A stretch of 64,000 bases of DNA from Holacanthus passer (lineage: Eukaryota; Chordata; Actinopteri; Pomacanthidae), in contig JAFREQ010000078.1 of NCBI GenBank assembly GCA_025331565.1, positions 744,001-808,000 of the forward strand. The letters run 5' to 3'. This document shows, one piece after another, positions 39,412-49,305 of the stretch; position 1 is the stretch's first letter; each line of letters opens with the position of its first letter. Made by a program: the position numbers and the translations under genes. A model generated the notes under the pieces. It worked only from the letters and a program-made list of their open reading frames with translations, was not told the DNA's origin and did no database searches.

Positions 39412-40959
39412 CGCAACATGTCAGTGAGCAGAGAGAGAGACAGAGTCTGGATGGTGGATGTGATTTCTCCAAAAGTCCCAGTGTGGCTCAAAACTTCATG
39501 TGCAGCCAGTCAAGTGTGTGTGTGGAGCCCGGAGTCAGGATTAGGATGAGCCCTCCTCCTTCTCCTCCTCCTTCTCCTCCTCTCTGACTCTCTCTCACTT
39601 CACATCAATTACCTCATTGACATGTGCACTTAGAATAATGTCAATATATCATCTCGTTTGAGAACTTCCTGCTGCTATTATAATGTTAATAACTTATTAT
39701 ACTTAAAATCCTGACAGGACAAAAAGAGCAGAACTGTCATAACAATCATTAGGAATAAAGGGAGTTTAATTGGAATTCATTAACTTATATGGCAACAAAC
39801 CATCTGCTTATGTTTTTTTGTTTTTTTTATTGACTTTATAACTCTCTTACACATACTTTTCAGCAGCTGCTTCTGCAGATAAGCTCCATTAAACTCGGTG
39901 GATTTGGGAGAAAATATCTTTTCAAAGTGGAACGTGGGCGCCTCCCGCTGGTCGCTTTAGGTCATAGCAGATTCATTTTTAACAGTTCCTCAATAAAACA
40001 ACTACATTATTCATACAATGTAGAGAATTCTCACTTCACGGCCTTTTTTCTTTCTTGTGACGTGTTACATGTTTTCCACTAACAATATAACACAGGATGA
40101 GCATTATTGATTTAATATAGATAATATTACATTAAGTTGCTACAGCTTGGTAGCTGAGGCAGAAGATCCATACATCAGTCTTGGTGCCATTGGTATCAAT
40201 ATCTCACTCCTTCTTTTGTTAACAATTAATGTTATCTGGGTCATTTAGTGTAGACACCTTCTCAGGTCCATTTGCAACTTGATGGGCCAACACTATTGCT
40301 GTTCATATCAGCAGTGCTGGACAGCCCGAGCTTCATGAGCCACACCAACATATAAATCATAAATATATTCTGATGACAGCAGGAATGAAAATGTCCTCTG
40401 CTCACATAGAAGCTTCAGTCAGAGTGGGTTTATCATACAGAGAGTGATAACAAGTTTGGAGGATTAAAGTTCTATTAACATGATTTAATGGTGCAGTTGT
40501 GTTACAGTTCACATGAGCTGATAGATAGTTGTCTCTGTCATTAATGTTATTCCACCCTCCCTGAAAGCTGGTGATTAGTTTGGCAGACAGGTAAACAGAG
40601 AGAGACAAAGGCTTCCAGGTTCAGGCTGTTTATTCGTTGCCTCCTATATGAAGGTAATGCAAAAAGGCATTTATTTCTTATGCTGTGTGAAAACACAGTA
40701 ACAGCTGTGAACTTCACATTACTCAGTCTGTTATTCTGCAGCTTCAACAGGCCACACTGACCAGCTATGGCAACCTCAATGGGTCAAAAGTCAAATTCAG
40801 AAGTTTCCAGCCACCACTACACCACTGAGTGGAGACAGTGTGTGCCAGGAGTGGGCAGCAGAAATATTAATAACTGCTGACATGTTTGTTTGATCATTCA
40901 GTTTTGTCTATTAATCCTTTAAAGTGTGTCAGCAGCAGCATGAGTGATCCGTGTCATGT
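39412..40959. other. gpc5 upstream region; no gene recognised
   Basis: Just upstream of the gpc5 ATG is a 5'UTR/promoter candidate with a CTCCTCCTTCTC repeat at about 39.55-39.59 kb. No TATA box or transcription start could be assigned. The rest is AT-rich with no supported feature. Confidence 0.45.
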
Positions 40960-41331
40960 TTTATTGACTAGTGTTGCAATTAAATGTCAAGTTACTGCCC
41001 TTATGTTTCCATGTTTTCTCTTCCTGTGTTGCTGAGTGGTGTGTTGATGGTGGCGCAGCTGAAGGTAATGGGAGGTTGAAGAACAGAAGGCCAGAGAGAC
41101 GGGTGGCAGGAAGAGCTTGACGTGGTGGTGGAGCCTGGGAGATGGCCGGAGGTCTCCCTTTGAGCTTTGCATCCCCAGCAGTGTTTGGTGGCAGGATGAA
41201 AAGGTGAGGCTCAGCCAGATTCCCAGAATGTAAAGTTGGTTCTTTCTGCAAAGCCACAGGAAGCCTCTCAGGTCCTGCCATGGGTACACTTCAGAGTCTA
41301 TTGTTCCTGTGACTTGCAAAGCCTGCTGAAC
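40960..41331 (-). other. Candidate orphan 3' exon with AATAAA
   Basis: A strong acceptor (pyrimidine run then TTTTCCCAG) sits at 41340-41332. From 41331 one frame stays open for about 115 codons to a stop at 40987, starting VQQALQVTGTIDSEVYPW. A second overlapping frame encodes a Pro-rich segment (AISQAPPPRQALPATRL). AATAAA follows at 40965-40960. No family was recognised and no upstream exon found. It could be a lone 3' exon, a noncoding transcript end, or a decayed gene. Confidence 0.3.
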
Positions 41332-41338
41332 CTGGGAA

Positions 41339-41450
41339 AACAAAAAACAGCCAATATTAATACAAATTTACTTAAGCAATAATACAATCAATAAAACAAA
41401 AAACAGCCAATATTAATACAAATTTACTTAAGCAATAATACAATCAATCA
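41339..41450. repeat. Two-copy tandem duplication, 56-bp unit
   Basis: The block containing AAAACAGCCAATATTAATAC and ending AATACAATCAAT occurs twice back to back with no visible difference, suggesting a recent duplication or an assembly artefact. Confidence 0.9.
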
Positions 41451-41974
41451 ACTGCTATTTGATCATGAATGTGATGCAGCAGCATGATACAGCTGTGATC
41501 ACATAGGAATTCATCACTCCCTCTCATGAAAAAAAAATTGACAATCAAGACCCTATTCGACCCTATCCTGTATTCGTTTAATTTAACATACCCTTGGTGC
41601 TCTGCATGCCTTGTCACGACCAGATAATTTGAGAACTATTAACAGCATAAAATGAATATTATCATTCTATAAATGCAGAGCCAACATAACACAGATTTGT
41701 TGTTTATACTAACTTTCACAAGTATTATACCATTTAACACAGTTTATGTCCCACCTGGGAGACCTAAGATGTTACAAGTAAGAAAAGATTGTGAATTTCC
41801 CCACTGTGGGACGAATAAAGGTTTATCTTATCTTACAGATAGATAGACTAATCTGAGTACATTTTTAATAACAGGCGGAAATGATTGGCTGTCACAACCA
41901 AGAATGACCTCGATTAAAATCAAGAATCAAAAAAATTATTTTTGGTCTTCCAATATAAGAACTTCACTAAGCAC

Positions 41975-41979
41975 AAAAA
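41975..41979 (-). terminator. RNA polymerase III terminator of tRNA-Met
   Basis: On the minus strand a TTTTT run lies about 5 nt past the tRNA 3' end, as expected for Pol III termination. Confidence 0.8.
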
Positions 41980-41984
41980 CTATC

Positions 41985-42057
41985 TGCCCCGTGTGAGGCT
42001 CGAACTCACGACCTTCAGATTATGAGACTGACGCGCTGCCTACTGCGCCAACGAGGC
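41985..42057 (-). tRNA. tRNA-Met (CAT), elongator type
   Basis: The minus strand reads GCCTCGTTGGCGCAGTAGGC through ACACGGGGC with discriminator A, 73 nt and no intron. The acceptor stem pairs over 7 bp (one G-T pair). The anticodon loop CTCATAA gives CAT. A-box (TGGCGCAGTAGG) and B-box (GTTCGAGCC) promoter elements are intact. It decodes internal AUG codons. The gene is isolated between repeats; a T-run terminator follows. Confidence 0.96.
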
Positions 42058-44154
42058 CCGGCACAGCTAAGTGAAAACTACTGCTTTTCAATACAACGTA
42101 GCACAGTTACGTTAGTTATGTTCTTTATCAAAGACATAATCTTGTTCAAGATGGAGAAGTGTGACCGAGGATGAACAGATGTGGGGACACACTGTTTTCC
42201 CCCTGTGGAACAGCCGATCAATGTTTCACTCCTTCGTCCGTTTTCAGGCTCGTCCGCCTCCACCGCACAGACTGTATAAAACATGGACTTCCGTGACGTC
42301 ACTCGTAGATTTCTGAAGAGCAGTTTTGAAGCCCATCGTAGACATAGACTGTATAAAAGCGCCGCCATCTTGGCAGTGGTGACGTAGAGAACGCCGGTTA
42401 ATCCAAATAGGGACAAAGAGGTGGAGCGAGGGCGGAGCTGAGGCGGGGCCTATGGACGGGCCGAATGAACGCTATTTGCTGAAACAAACCTCTGATTCCG
42501 TGTTTTCCATGTTAGCAGCCATGTTGGCGCTAATGACCCATCATTATTTCCATCATGCTCTCAACTTAACTGTGGTCCTGCTACATTCTGCATTCAACCA
42601 AACCTTGCATAAAGCAATACATTTTAGCAACATTTATAACATCTTATTTAATGCATTTTTGATTGCTTTTTAATGACTTTATGAACTTAAATTATTGATT
42701 AATTTAGCTCGAAACATAAGTATCCCAATAAAACTGTCTCTCTAACAGCTACACCCATTGCAGTCTCTGCTGTTACTTTTTGACCTGTCACAATTCGAAC
42801 CGTGTGCACCTTCATTTGCCTTCGTTCTGACGTCAGCCACTTCAAGCCTCAGTATATACGAGGTCTTGTCGCCGGTATCCAGTTCAATGCTCGATGTTCT
42901 GATCCATCATTCCCAGCTATTTCCAACCCGGTCTTCAAACTACTCTTAAAGGTAATTCTAAGGTTTACCCCTTGATCAGTGATTACAGTCTTCCTATTAC
43001 ACTTTCCATGTTGCATAAATGCTCTTAGTATTGAGACAAGATTGTTTTCCTGCCTATGTCAACTCTCTTTCGGACTGGCATTCTGTTAACATTCAATGGG
43101 TCTTGAGCAGGGTTTTACCTCTCCTTCAAGCTCATTTGATCCAGTTAAAGACGTTACCATTTTCAGATCTATTTTCACCCGACTATTTTAGCCTTTTCTT
43201 GAAATAATCCAAGCAGGATTCCACTGCCATTACTCTAGCTCAAAGATCTTGAAAAACTTGACAGCACATTTTAAGTAGTTGCATTTTATTGGTGGTTGGT
43301 GCTTCTCTGGCATCATTGGCCATGTTACTCTTCATTCAACTTAGTTCCAGATCACAGAATCTTGTGCTCACTGGTTGCATTCATGTTTATTCAACAAGGC
43401 ATCATCGTAAAAATACCTGCAGAATTGTATCATTTGTCTCAATTTGTCCTGTTGTAAACGTTGTTCGTCTGTCTGTCGTCTTACTAGCCATAACATTGGC
43501 TTTGGCAAAAAAAAAAAAAAAGGCAAGCAGGCCATAGCATTGGCTGCACTCATCAGCATTGGGCCATGTCCCTAAGCCATAGCATTAGCTTCACATTTGC
43601 AAAAAAAAAAAAAAAATTCATTCTCGTTTTGCCGGGTGGCGTGTTTTCTGTCTTCCTAATTTATCTCTCCTGTCTGTTCTGTTTTTAGCAGGTTATTTCA
43701 CCTTTTTGTTTAACGTCAACATTCTCACCATTCGGTAAGTAAATATTTTTTTTTGAGGGGAGACTCTGTGGCTGTGCTGTCTTTGGGGTTTGCACCCCAT
43801 TCTTCTTTTTGGGGGGTTTATCCAGCAACGGCTCGGACAATAATTCTACCATCAAGATGTCTCCCCCCAGAGTCCAAATTGCCAAAGACTCTCTGTCAAG
43901 TTTCAATTTCTATTTCATGTCACTTGTTGGAATAAATTATCTTTCTTTGCATACTTGTCTCTCCTGGTCGAAATTCAGAATGGCACAAAAACAGGAGAGA
44001 AAATAAAACAAAAATATATAATATACATAAAGGAAGAAAAAAGAAAAAGCCAGGGGACATCAGAAGACTTTAAATTGGGAGCACAAGTTCATGGTTTAGC
44101 ACAAAACACGTACGTCGTCTCCGTGACGTCTACCGTAATTTCTGAAGAGCCACG
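42058..44154. other. Repeat-like region, no gene recognised
   Basis: At 42.28-42.40 kb the sequence CCATCTTGGCAGTGGTGACG recurs near 44.15 and 46.43 kb, so part of this block belongs to a local repeat family. A-runs lie at about 43.51 and 43.60 kb. Short frames show no family similarity. Confidence 0.5.
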
Positions 44155-44301
44155 ATGGCAGTGGTGACGTGGCCTAACTCTCAGTTAGTACTTATTTATG
44201 TGCCCCATGTTCAACCTCCAATCCAGGAGGATGGTGTACTGCTTTTTGTCTGACCTTTCACCTGAGACCTATCTGACTTGGTTCCACCTGTCAGGAGCTG
44301 T
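44155..44301. repeat. Direct repeat, left copy (~150 bp)
   Basis: From TGGCAGTGGTGACGT to CCACCTGTCAGGAGCTG this matches 46431-46580 with few differences. The next part (CTCAGGGTCATTAAGGTACG) resembles a common fish interspersed repeat, so this is probably a retroelement fragment. Confidence 0.85.
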
Positions 44302-44381
44302 GAGCCCCCACCGGCATAGCCCTCAGGGTCATTAAGGTACGCAAGCCTCACCACCACGTCAAGGTAACAGTACAATCGGTG

Positions 44382-44384
<3 letters not shown>

Positions 44385-44466
<82 letters not shown>
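44385..44466. repeat. 82-base T homopolymer
   Basis: An uninterrupted run of 82 T on the plus strand, equivalent to poly(A) on the minus strand directly 3' of the coiled-coil locus. It may be a retroposition tail or an expanded mononucleotide repeat. Confidence 0.95.
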
Positions 44467-44470
<4 letters not shown>

Positions 44471-44548
44471 ATTCATCCATTCATGTCTGTAGACATGGGG
44501 AGGAAACTGGAGCACCTGGGAAGACCCCACAGACACAGACTCCTCGTC

Positions 44549-45629
44549 CTACTGTTTGCAGACGTCGTTCTTCAGCTCATCCACGAGTGGTGGCATCTCA
44601 GCCAGCTGCTTTTGTGTTTCTTCCAGCTGTTGGCTAACTTGAACCATCTGGGCGTGCTCCTGGAAACACTTGGCTCTCTCTTTGTGGAAGAGATTGCCTT
44701 GTTCCTGTGCACACGTCTTGGCTCTGTGGAGCTCATTGGTCAGATACTCCACCTGGTCCCAGAGAGACTTGTTTTCATCCATCTCTGATTCCAGGTTGGC
44801 GGAGAGCTCTGTCACCTTTTGCTCCTGGAGGACACCTGGAGGTGTTCCTTCAGCTCATCCACGAGTGGCGGCGTCTCTGTGTGGAGGCCTGATTGACCTC
44901 TTCCTCAGCATTTATTGGCGTCTGCTGGGGGGGGTTGATTTTCAGGCACACCATCTCCTTTTGGAACAACGTTTCCTTCTCAGATGCATGTTATTGAAGG
45001 AGCTTGATCTCCTGCTCCCTTTTTTGTAGGATGGCATCCTGGTCAGTTCTCAGCTTCTGGACTTGTTGGTAGTCTCACAGCTTTTCAGCATGAGACTAAT
45101 TTTGTGCCTGAAGTTGCTGATCCAGGAATGCGTTCTCCTCCTTTTCAATCTTGAGCTGGGTTTCCATCCAGGCCTACACCTCCTGGAATAGATCTTTCTG
45201 TGCCCCCAGCTCACTCCTCATTTCCATCTCCTTATTAGCAAACAGCTCTTGATGCACGTGAAGAGCCAGCTGCTTCTGTGCTTCTTCCAGCTGTTTGCTA
45301 ACTTGGACCCTCTGGGCGTGCTCCTGGAAACACTTGGCTCTCTCTTTGCGGAAGAGATTGCTTTGTTCCCGTGCACAGGCCCTGGCTCTGTGGAGCTCAC
45401 TGGTCAGATACTCCACCTGGTCCCAGAGAGACTTGTTTTCGTCCATCTCTGATTCCAGGTTGGCGGAGAGTTCTGTCAGCTTTTGCTCCTGGAGGACACT
45501 GTGCTCCTTCAGCTCCTCGACCTCTTTGAGTAGAGCCTCTTTTTCGGTCGTCCGGCTGTAATAGCTGGAAATCAGCTGCCTGGCCCAGTTATAGGTGCCC
45601 AGGACGGATACAGTCAGTGTCAAAATCAT
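44549..45629 (-). pseudogene. Decayed coiled-coil protein locus with internal repeat
   Basis: From an ATG at 45629 the frame encodes 151 residues, mostly heptad-rich coiled coil (ALLKEVEELKEH, KLTELSANLESEMDENKSLW). It stops at TAG (45174). The same frame continues as coiled coil, interrupted by further TAG, TGA and TAA stops. A second copy of the ESEMDENKSLWDQVEYLT block (44549-44815) is then reached through a frameshift. No intron is visible, and minus-strand poly(A) follows at 44466-44385. Family not recognised. A processed, internally duplicated retrocopy that has decayed is the simplest reading; an expressed 151-residue protein is not excluded. Confidence 0.65.
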
Positions 45630-45755
45630 CTTCTTTGGATTAACTCACAGTAGTGCGTCAAAGTGAACAGTGAACGTGGCAAATGTACAACGAACAAATG
45701 TCAAAACGAAGTGGCTCTGAGCAGTTTTGGCTTATATTAATAAACTTTGTGAAAC

Positions 45756-45830
45756 CACATAGATCAAAGCACACAGATTAAAGCACATAGATCAAAGCAC
45801 ACAGATTAAAGCACATAGATCAAAGCACAG
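45756..45830. repeat. Minisatellite, ~26-28 bp unit
   Basis: Tandem alternation of CACATAGATCAAAG and CACACAGATTAAAG, about five half-units, 5' of the coiled-coil locus on its own strand. Confidence 0.85.
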
Positions 45831-45876
45831 AGAATGGAATCATTGTTGTTTACATTCTGTTGCCATGGATCTTCTC

Positions 45877-46100
45877 ACAGGTCTCAGCAGAACTCAAAAT
45901 GGCTGCCATGACTGTAAAAAGAGATATTTTAAGATTCTGCAGCTACTGTTCCCAGTAGCAGTTGTTGAGAAAATAAACACTGAAGCACCAAAACACATTT
46001 TTTTTGTTTCTAATTTTTACATTTTAATCTCATTTCAGGTCTCAGCAGAACTCAAACATGGCAGCCATGGCTATAAAAAGAGATATTTTGAGATCATTCC
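45877..46100. repeat. Two ~65-bp direct copies with a TATAAAAAG motif
   Basis: GGTCTCAGCAGAACTCAAA followed by GCCATG and TAAAAAGAGATATTTT occurs at about 45877-45945 and 46038-46100 with a few substitutions. The second copy reads GGCTATAAAAAGAG. Origin unknown. Confidence 0.75.
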
Positions 46101-46430
46101 TAAAGCTAACCAAGTAGTTTTGGTGAGTAAAGCTAACCAAACTGTGACTGAAAACTGAAAACAATAAATGAAAAACTGAAAATCACAAGTCAAGTAAATC
46201 TAAAAATAACATGTCAATGTCGAGTTTTGGTTTCACACAGTACACAATCCCCGGTCTTCTGGCTTCTCCTATACTTGACCCATTCATCCACTACGACCCC
46301 CTCCTGAAATGGACTTTGTCGCTCTTTATGCTATACCATACTACATCACCAGACTTCTTAAAGTATGTGCTCAATCAAGCACGCATGTGCAAGAATTTGC
46401 AATTTTGAAGCCAATTGTATGGCGCCATCT

Positions 46431-46580
46431 TGGCAGTGGTGACGTCACCTAACTCTCAGTTAGTACTTGCTTATTTATGTGCCCTATGTTCAACCTCCAA
46501 TCCAGGAGGATGGTGTACTGCTTTTTGTCTGACCTTTCACCTGAGACCTATCTGACTTGGTTCCACCTGTCAGGAGCTGT
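46431..46580. repeat. Direct repeat, right copy (~150 bp)
   Basis: Near-identical to 44155-44301 and in the same orientation. It is also followed by GGTGAAGG and a T-rich tract (to about 46635). Both copies therefore share the layout repeat plus T tract. Confidence 0.85.
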
Positions 46581-46732
46581 CAGCGTGGTTACCGTCTAAT
46601 TTGGTGAAGGTTTTTAAAAATTTTTTTTTTTTTTTAAGTTAAAATAAAAGAAAACAAATTATATAAAAATAAGTTCAGTATAATCAGTTTGGTCACTTTC
46701 ACTCTGCCAGGATTTCAGTTTGGAGGGACACG

Positions 46733-46883
46733 TCAGCATTGTCTTCGCTGACCTCCTGTGTCTCCTCCATCCAGCAGACGTCTCCTCCTCCTCTTGACTG
46801 GTGATGATGAGTCTGCAGCTTCCTCCTCAGCCCTCATCCTCTTCTTCAGGGGACGGACCTGGGAGGAGCTGCTACAGGCTTCA
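46733..46883 (-). pseudogene. Possible terminal tail exon, basic
   Basis: This encodes VRPLKKRMRAEEEAADSSSP then VKRRRRRLLDGG before TGA. The only good acceptor (GGCGACAG) gives a phase that does not match the preceding candidate exon, so either the model is wrong or the reading frame is broken. Confidence 0.4.
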
Positions 46884-47045
46884 CTGTCGCCGAGGAGTTC
46901 AACAAGAGAAAACAACAAGGGTGAAAGTTTTTATTATATGCAATCATAAGGTTTTATAAAACAGAAGAAAACACCTTAAGTCATTTCAAATAAACTGATT
47001 CCCTCGTATGTGTGTGCGTATGTGTGTTGCCATAGATGAGCTTAC

Positions 47046-47256
47046 AGTTGATGCTGCCTTCCAGCTCTTTGATGAGGTTGATGCTCCTCCTCTTCTTGGT
47101 GGGGAGTTGCCCTCTGAGGTGGATGGAGCAGCCTCATCCCTCTTTCTTTTGTGCAGCAGTGACTTTGCTGGGCTCGTCTGCCCACCTGTAGCTGTTTCCG
47201 CTGCACCCACACATTCAGTCCTCCTCTTCTTTGTTGGCGGGAAGGTGGAGGGGCTT
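47046..47256 (-). pseudogene. Possible tail exon, nuclear-localisation rich
   Basis: A 211-nt open segment after a TTTACACAG acceptor, ending at ACT|GTAAGC. It encodes PPTKKRRTECVGAAETATGG and HKRKRDEAAPSTSEG: two basic clusters in a low-complexity background. Assigned to the kinase locus by strand and position only. Confidence 0.45.
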
Positions 47257-47299
47257 CTGTGTAAATCCACAAATTGTGGGAATTTCTTCAATCTTAAAA

Positions 47300-47650
47300 C
47301 AATAGTTGGACATTTTTGGTGAACAGGCTTATTTGCTTTCTTGCTGAGAGTCAGATGAGATGATCAATGCTGTTCTCAACTATGGCTCATGTCGAGCTGA
47401 AAGTTGAATTTGGGAAACAGCTAACCTGGATGTCTCTAATTTGTTGAATCCTTACACAAACTACGATGTAAAAAATAAATTGTGGTTTTATGTGGAGTTA
47501 CGTGCTGCAACTATTGATACTAGTCTTGTTGTTATCACGTGCTCATCATCGGCTTGAGCTCCATGCACATACGTGACAGTGGTGTCGCTTCTCTCATCTA
47601 ACTCTCAGCAAGAAAGCAAATAAAAGTATTTCCCAAAATGTCAAACTCTT
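47300..47650. mobile_element. MITE with ~55-bp terminal inverted repeats
   Basis: TTATTTGCTTTCTTGCTGAG followed by AGTCAGATGAGA on the left is mirrored on the right by TCTCATCTAACTCTCAGCAA followed by GAAAGCAAATAA. The outer ends (GTTGGACATTTTTGG and CCCAAAATGTCAAAC) also pair. No coding capacity. It resembles a common teleost MITE. Confidence 0.82.
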
Positions 47651-47786
47651 CATCTAAAGAATCAAATAATCCAGTGCTGTCAGAGGTCTCCTCAACCTTC
47701 GCCTCAGCCATGTCCTCGGGATCGTCAGAGCTCCAACCCCAACAGATGCTCATCAACTCCTTGCTCATTTTCACACTGGAGGACAA
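47598..47786 (-). pseudogene. Possible acidic exon running into a MITE
   Basis: An open frame after a CCTCCAG acceptor encodes an acidic stretch (WGWSSDDPEDMAEAKVEE). Its last residues (FDILGNTFICFLAES then stop) come from the terminal repeat of the MITE at about 47.30-47.65 kb. Membership in the kinase gene is inferred from position only. Confidence 0.35.
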
Positions 47787-48120
47787 ACGACATCACTGAT
47801 CTATATCAGTCAGACACCTTGCGCTGCATCAGAATACAAGAAAATGTTGAGAATGTCTGTAGGTTTTTCTGTTTTTGAATTTAAAATATGTATATAATAT
47901 GCAGTATGTATAAATATTATACTAAAAGAGACATCTTGCCGTCTTCAGAACATTGAGCTTGCTGATTGTGCACAGCTTGCAAGTCAAGTTTCTTTCTTTA
48001 AGTAAGAAAATGCTTGAGTGAGCTCATCTGTTCCAAATGCACTGACAGACTAAAGCAAAGAAACACAAATGTTAATATAAACACATTTGGGTGACGATGA
48101 CCAAATAATGTTGCCTTAAC

Positions 48121-48237
48121 TCTCCACAGGGAGGATCCCTGTCCTTCATGCCTTGCACGAAAATACTTCTTCGTGTACAGTCCGGCCATCAGAACATGGT
48201 CTGGAGGACTCCCGATGGTGTGAACAATATGTGTCAT
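48121..48237 (-). pseudogene. HIPK-like exon: after subdomain IX
   Basis: A 117-nt exon, phase 0 to 0, with a CCCCACAG acceptor and AGA|GTTAAG donor. It encodes IVHTIGSPPDHVLMAGLYTK and ends SSLWR, comparable to HIPK YISQTQGLPAEYLL and PLWRLK. Confidence 0.72.
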
Positions 48238-48620
48238 CTGTGGGGACAACACATGCTATGTCAGACTTTGAGGCCCATTTTTTAGACTTCGAGGTCCATT
48301 TTTTAACCTTTCACAAGAACTTTTCTCCAAAAGTTAACAAATTAGAATCATACTGATCTTTGGTGATGAGGCATAATGTGTGCATTTTCACTATAACTTC
48401 ATGAATTTAGTGTCTGTAGCTTAAAATGAGAGTCGTGGTTTGTCTCATTAAAAGACATTTTTCTTCTCCACAAGAGAAGATGAAGAATAAGTGGAATATG
48501 GATTATTCCTCACTGTAATTACCCAACATGGGGATTTTTTAAAAGAGACTGAGACATTATGTCTGAAATTGGCATCTATGTTGTGTTGTAAGTGTGACAC
48601 TGTTGAATTGTAATACTGAC

Positions 48621-48744
48621 CATATCACACTCATCGTGGCCAGGGAACAGTGCTGTGCCCATCAACATCTCGGCAGCAATGCAGCCCAGAGACCACACGA
48701 CGATGGCCTCGTTGAATGGACATCCCAGCAGGGCCTCAGGAGAC
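48621..48744 (-). pseudogene. HIPK-like exon: activation-segment end and subdomain IX
   Basis: A 124-nt exon, phase 2 to 0. Joined to the previous exon it reads LWHRSPEALLGCPFNEAIVV, then WSLGC, aligned with HIPK [20 protein letters not shown], then WSLGC. The conserved Asp is Val here. Confidence 0.8.
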
Positions 48745-48925
48745 CTGAGACGAGCAAGAGAAGCACAACCACATGAGTGTGGTTACACTTAACAGTCAGT
48801 TTCTTAGTAGTGTTTAGTTCACACAGTGCAGTGTAAAAACTTGAGAAGCCAGCATGCAGGGTTTCTGCAGCTGTCTCTGATACACACATGTGCTGCCATT
48901 TACCTGCTGTGCATTATCTACTTAC

Positions 48926-49107
48926 CTGTGCCACAGGCTCTGGAGAACCACAGCCCTCCGTGCCTTGAGGTTTTTCCAAGCCAGGCCAAAGTCGATGACC
49001 TTCACTCTCGATGGCTGCTGTAAATGGTCCCCCATCATGATATTTTCTGGCTTCAGATCAGCGTGAACGATCCCTATGTTTTTCAGGAAGTCCAGCGTTG
49101 TAGCCAA
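48926..49107 (-). pseudogene. HIPK-like exon: catalytic loop and DFG
   Basis: A 182-nt exon with a TTTCAG acceptor and GTAAGT donor. It encodes FLKNIGIVHADLKPENIM, then PSRVKVIDFGLAW. HAD replaces HRD as in HIPKs (HIPK2: HADLKPENIM, RVKVIDFGSA). Confidence 0.85.
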
Positions 49108-49305
49108 CTGAAACCATGAATAACAGTGAAAATCATTTTGTCAACATGTCTATGACAAAACATGATGGTTTTCCACAATGAGAAGGAATCAATAAATACA
49201 AATGTGCAATGTGGTGTAATTCATGCATTTAATGTGTCGTAATTCATGCATTTAATGACAACCTTCATCCATTGTTTTAATGCCTGCAATGTTTGCAGCC
49301 AGATG

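Larger units (their letters stand above)
46733..49107 (-). pseudogene. HIPK-like protein kinase remnant (gene-level)
   Basis: Three in-phase exons (49107-48926, 48744-48621, 48237-48121) encode the C-lobe start of a homeodomain-interacting protein kinase-like domain: HADLKPENIM, RVKVIDFG, LLGCPF and WSLGC. Further exons may encode a Lys/Arg-rich tail. The N-lobe with the glycine loop and catalytic lysine is absent between here and the nasp promoter. The Asp of the kinase motif DxWSxG reads Val (AIVVWSLGC), and no segment matches the end of a kinase C-lobe. Teleosts carry many HIPK-like genes; this looks like a truncated copy. An active, rearranged gene is possible but unlikely. Confidence 0.7.

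Noticed and set aside
42452..43537. Run of short plus-strand frames considered as a retroelement ORF
   Set aside because: Frames change repeatedly, and no reverse transcriptase, integrase or recombinase motif was seen.
45756..45830. Regular short repeats considered as a CRISPR-like array
   Set aside because: Units are contiguous with no unique spacers and the genome is vertebrate; this is a minisatellite.
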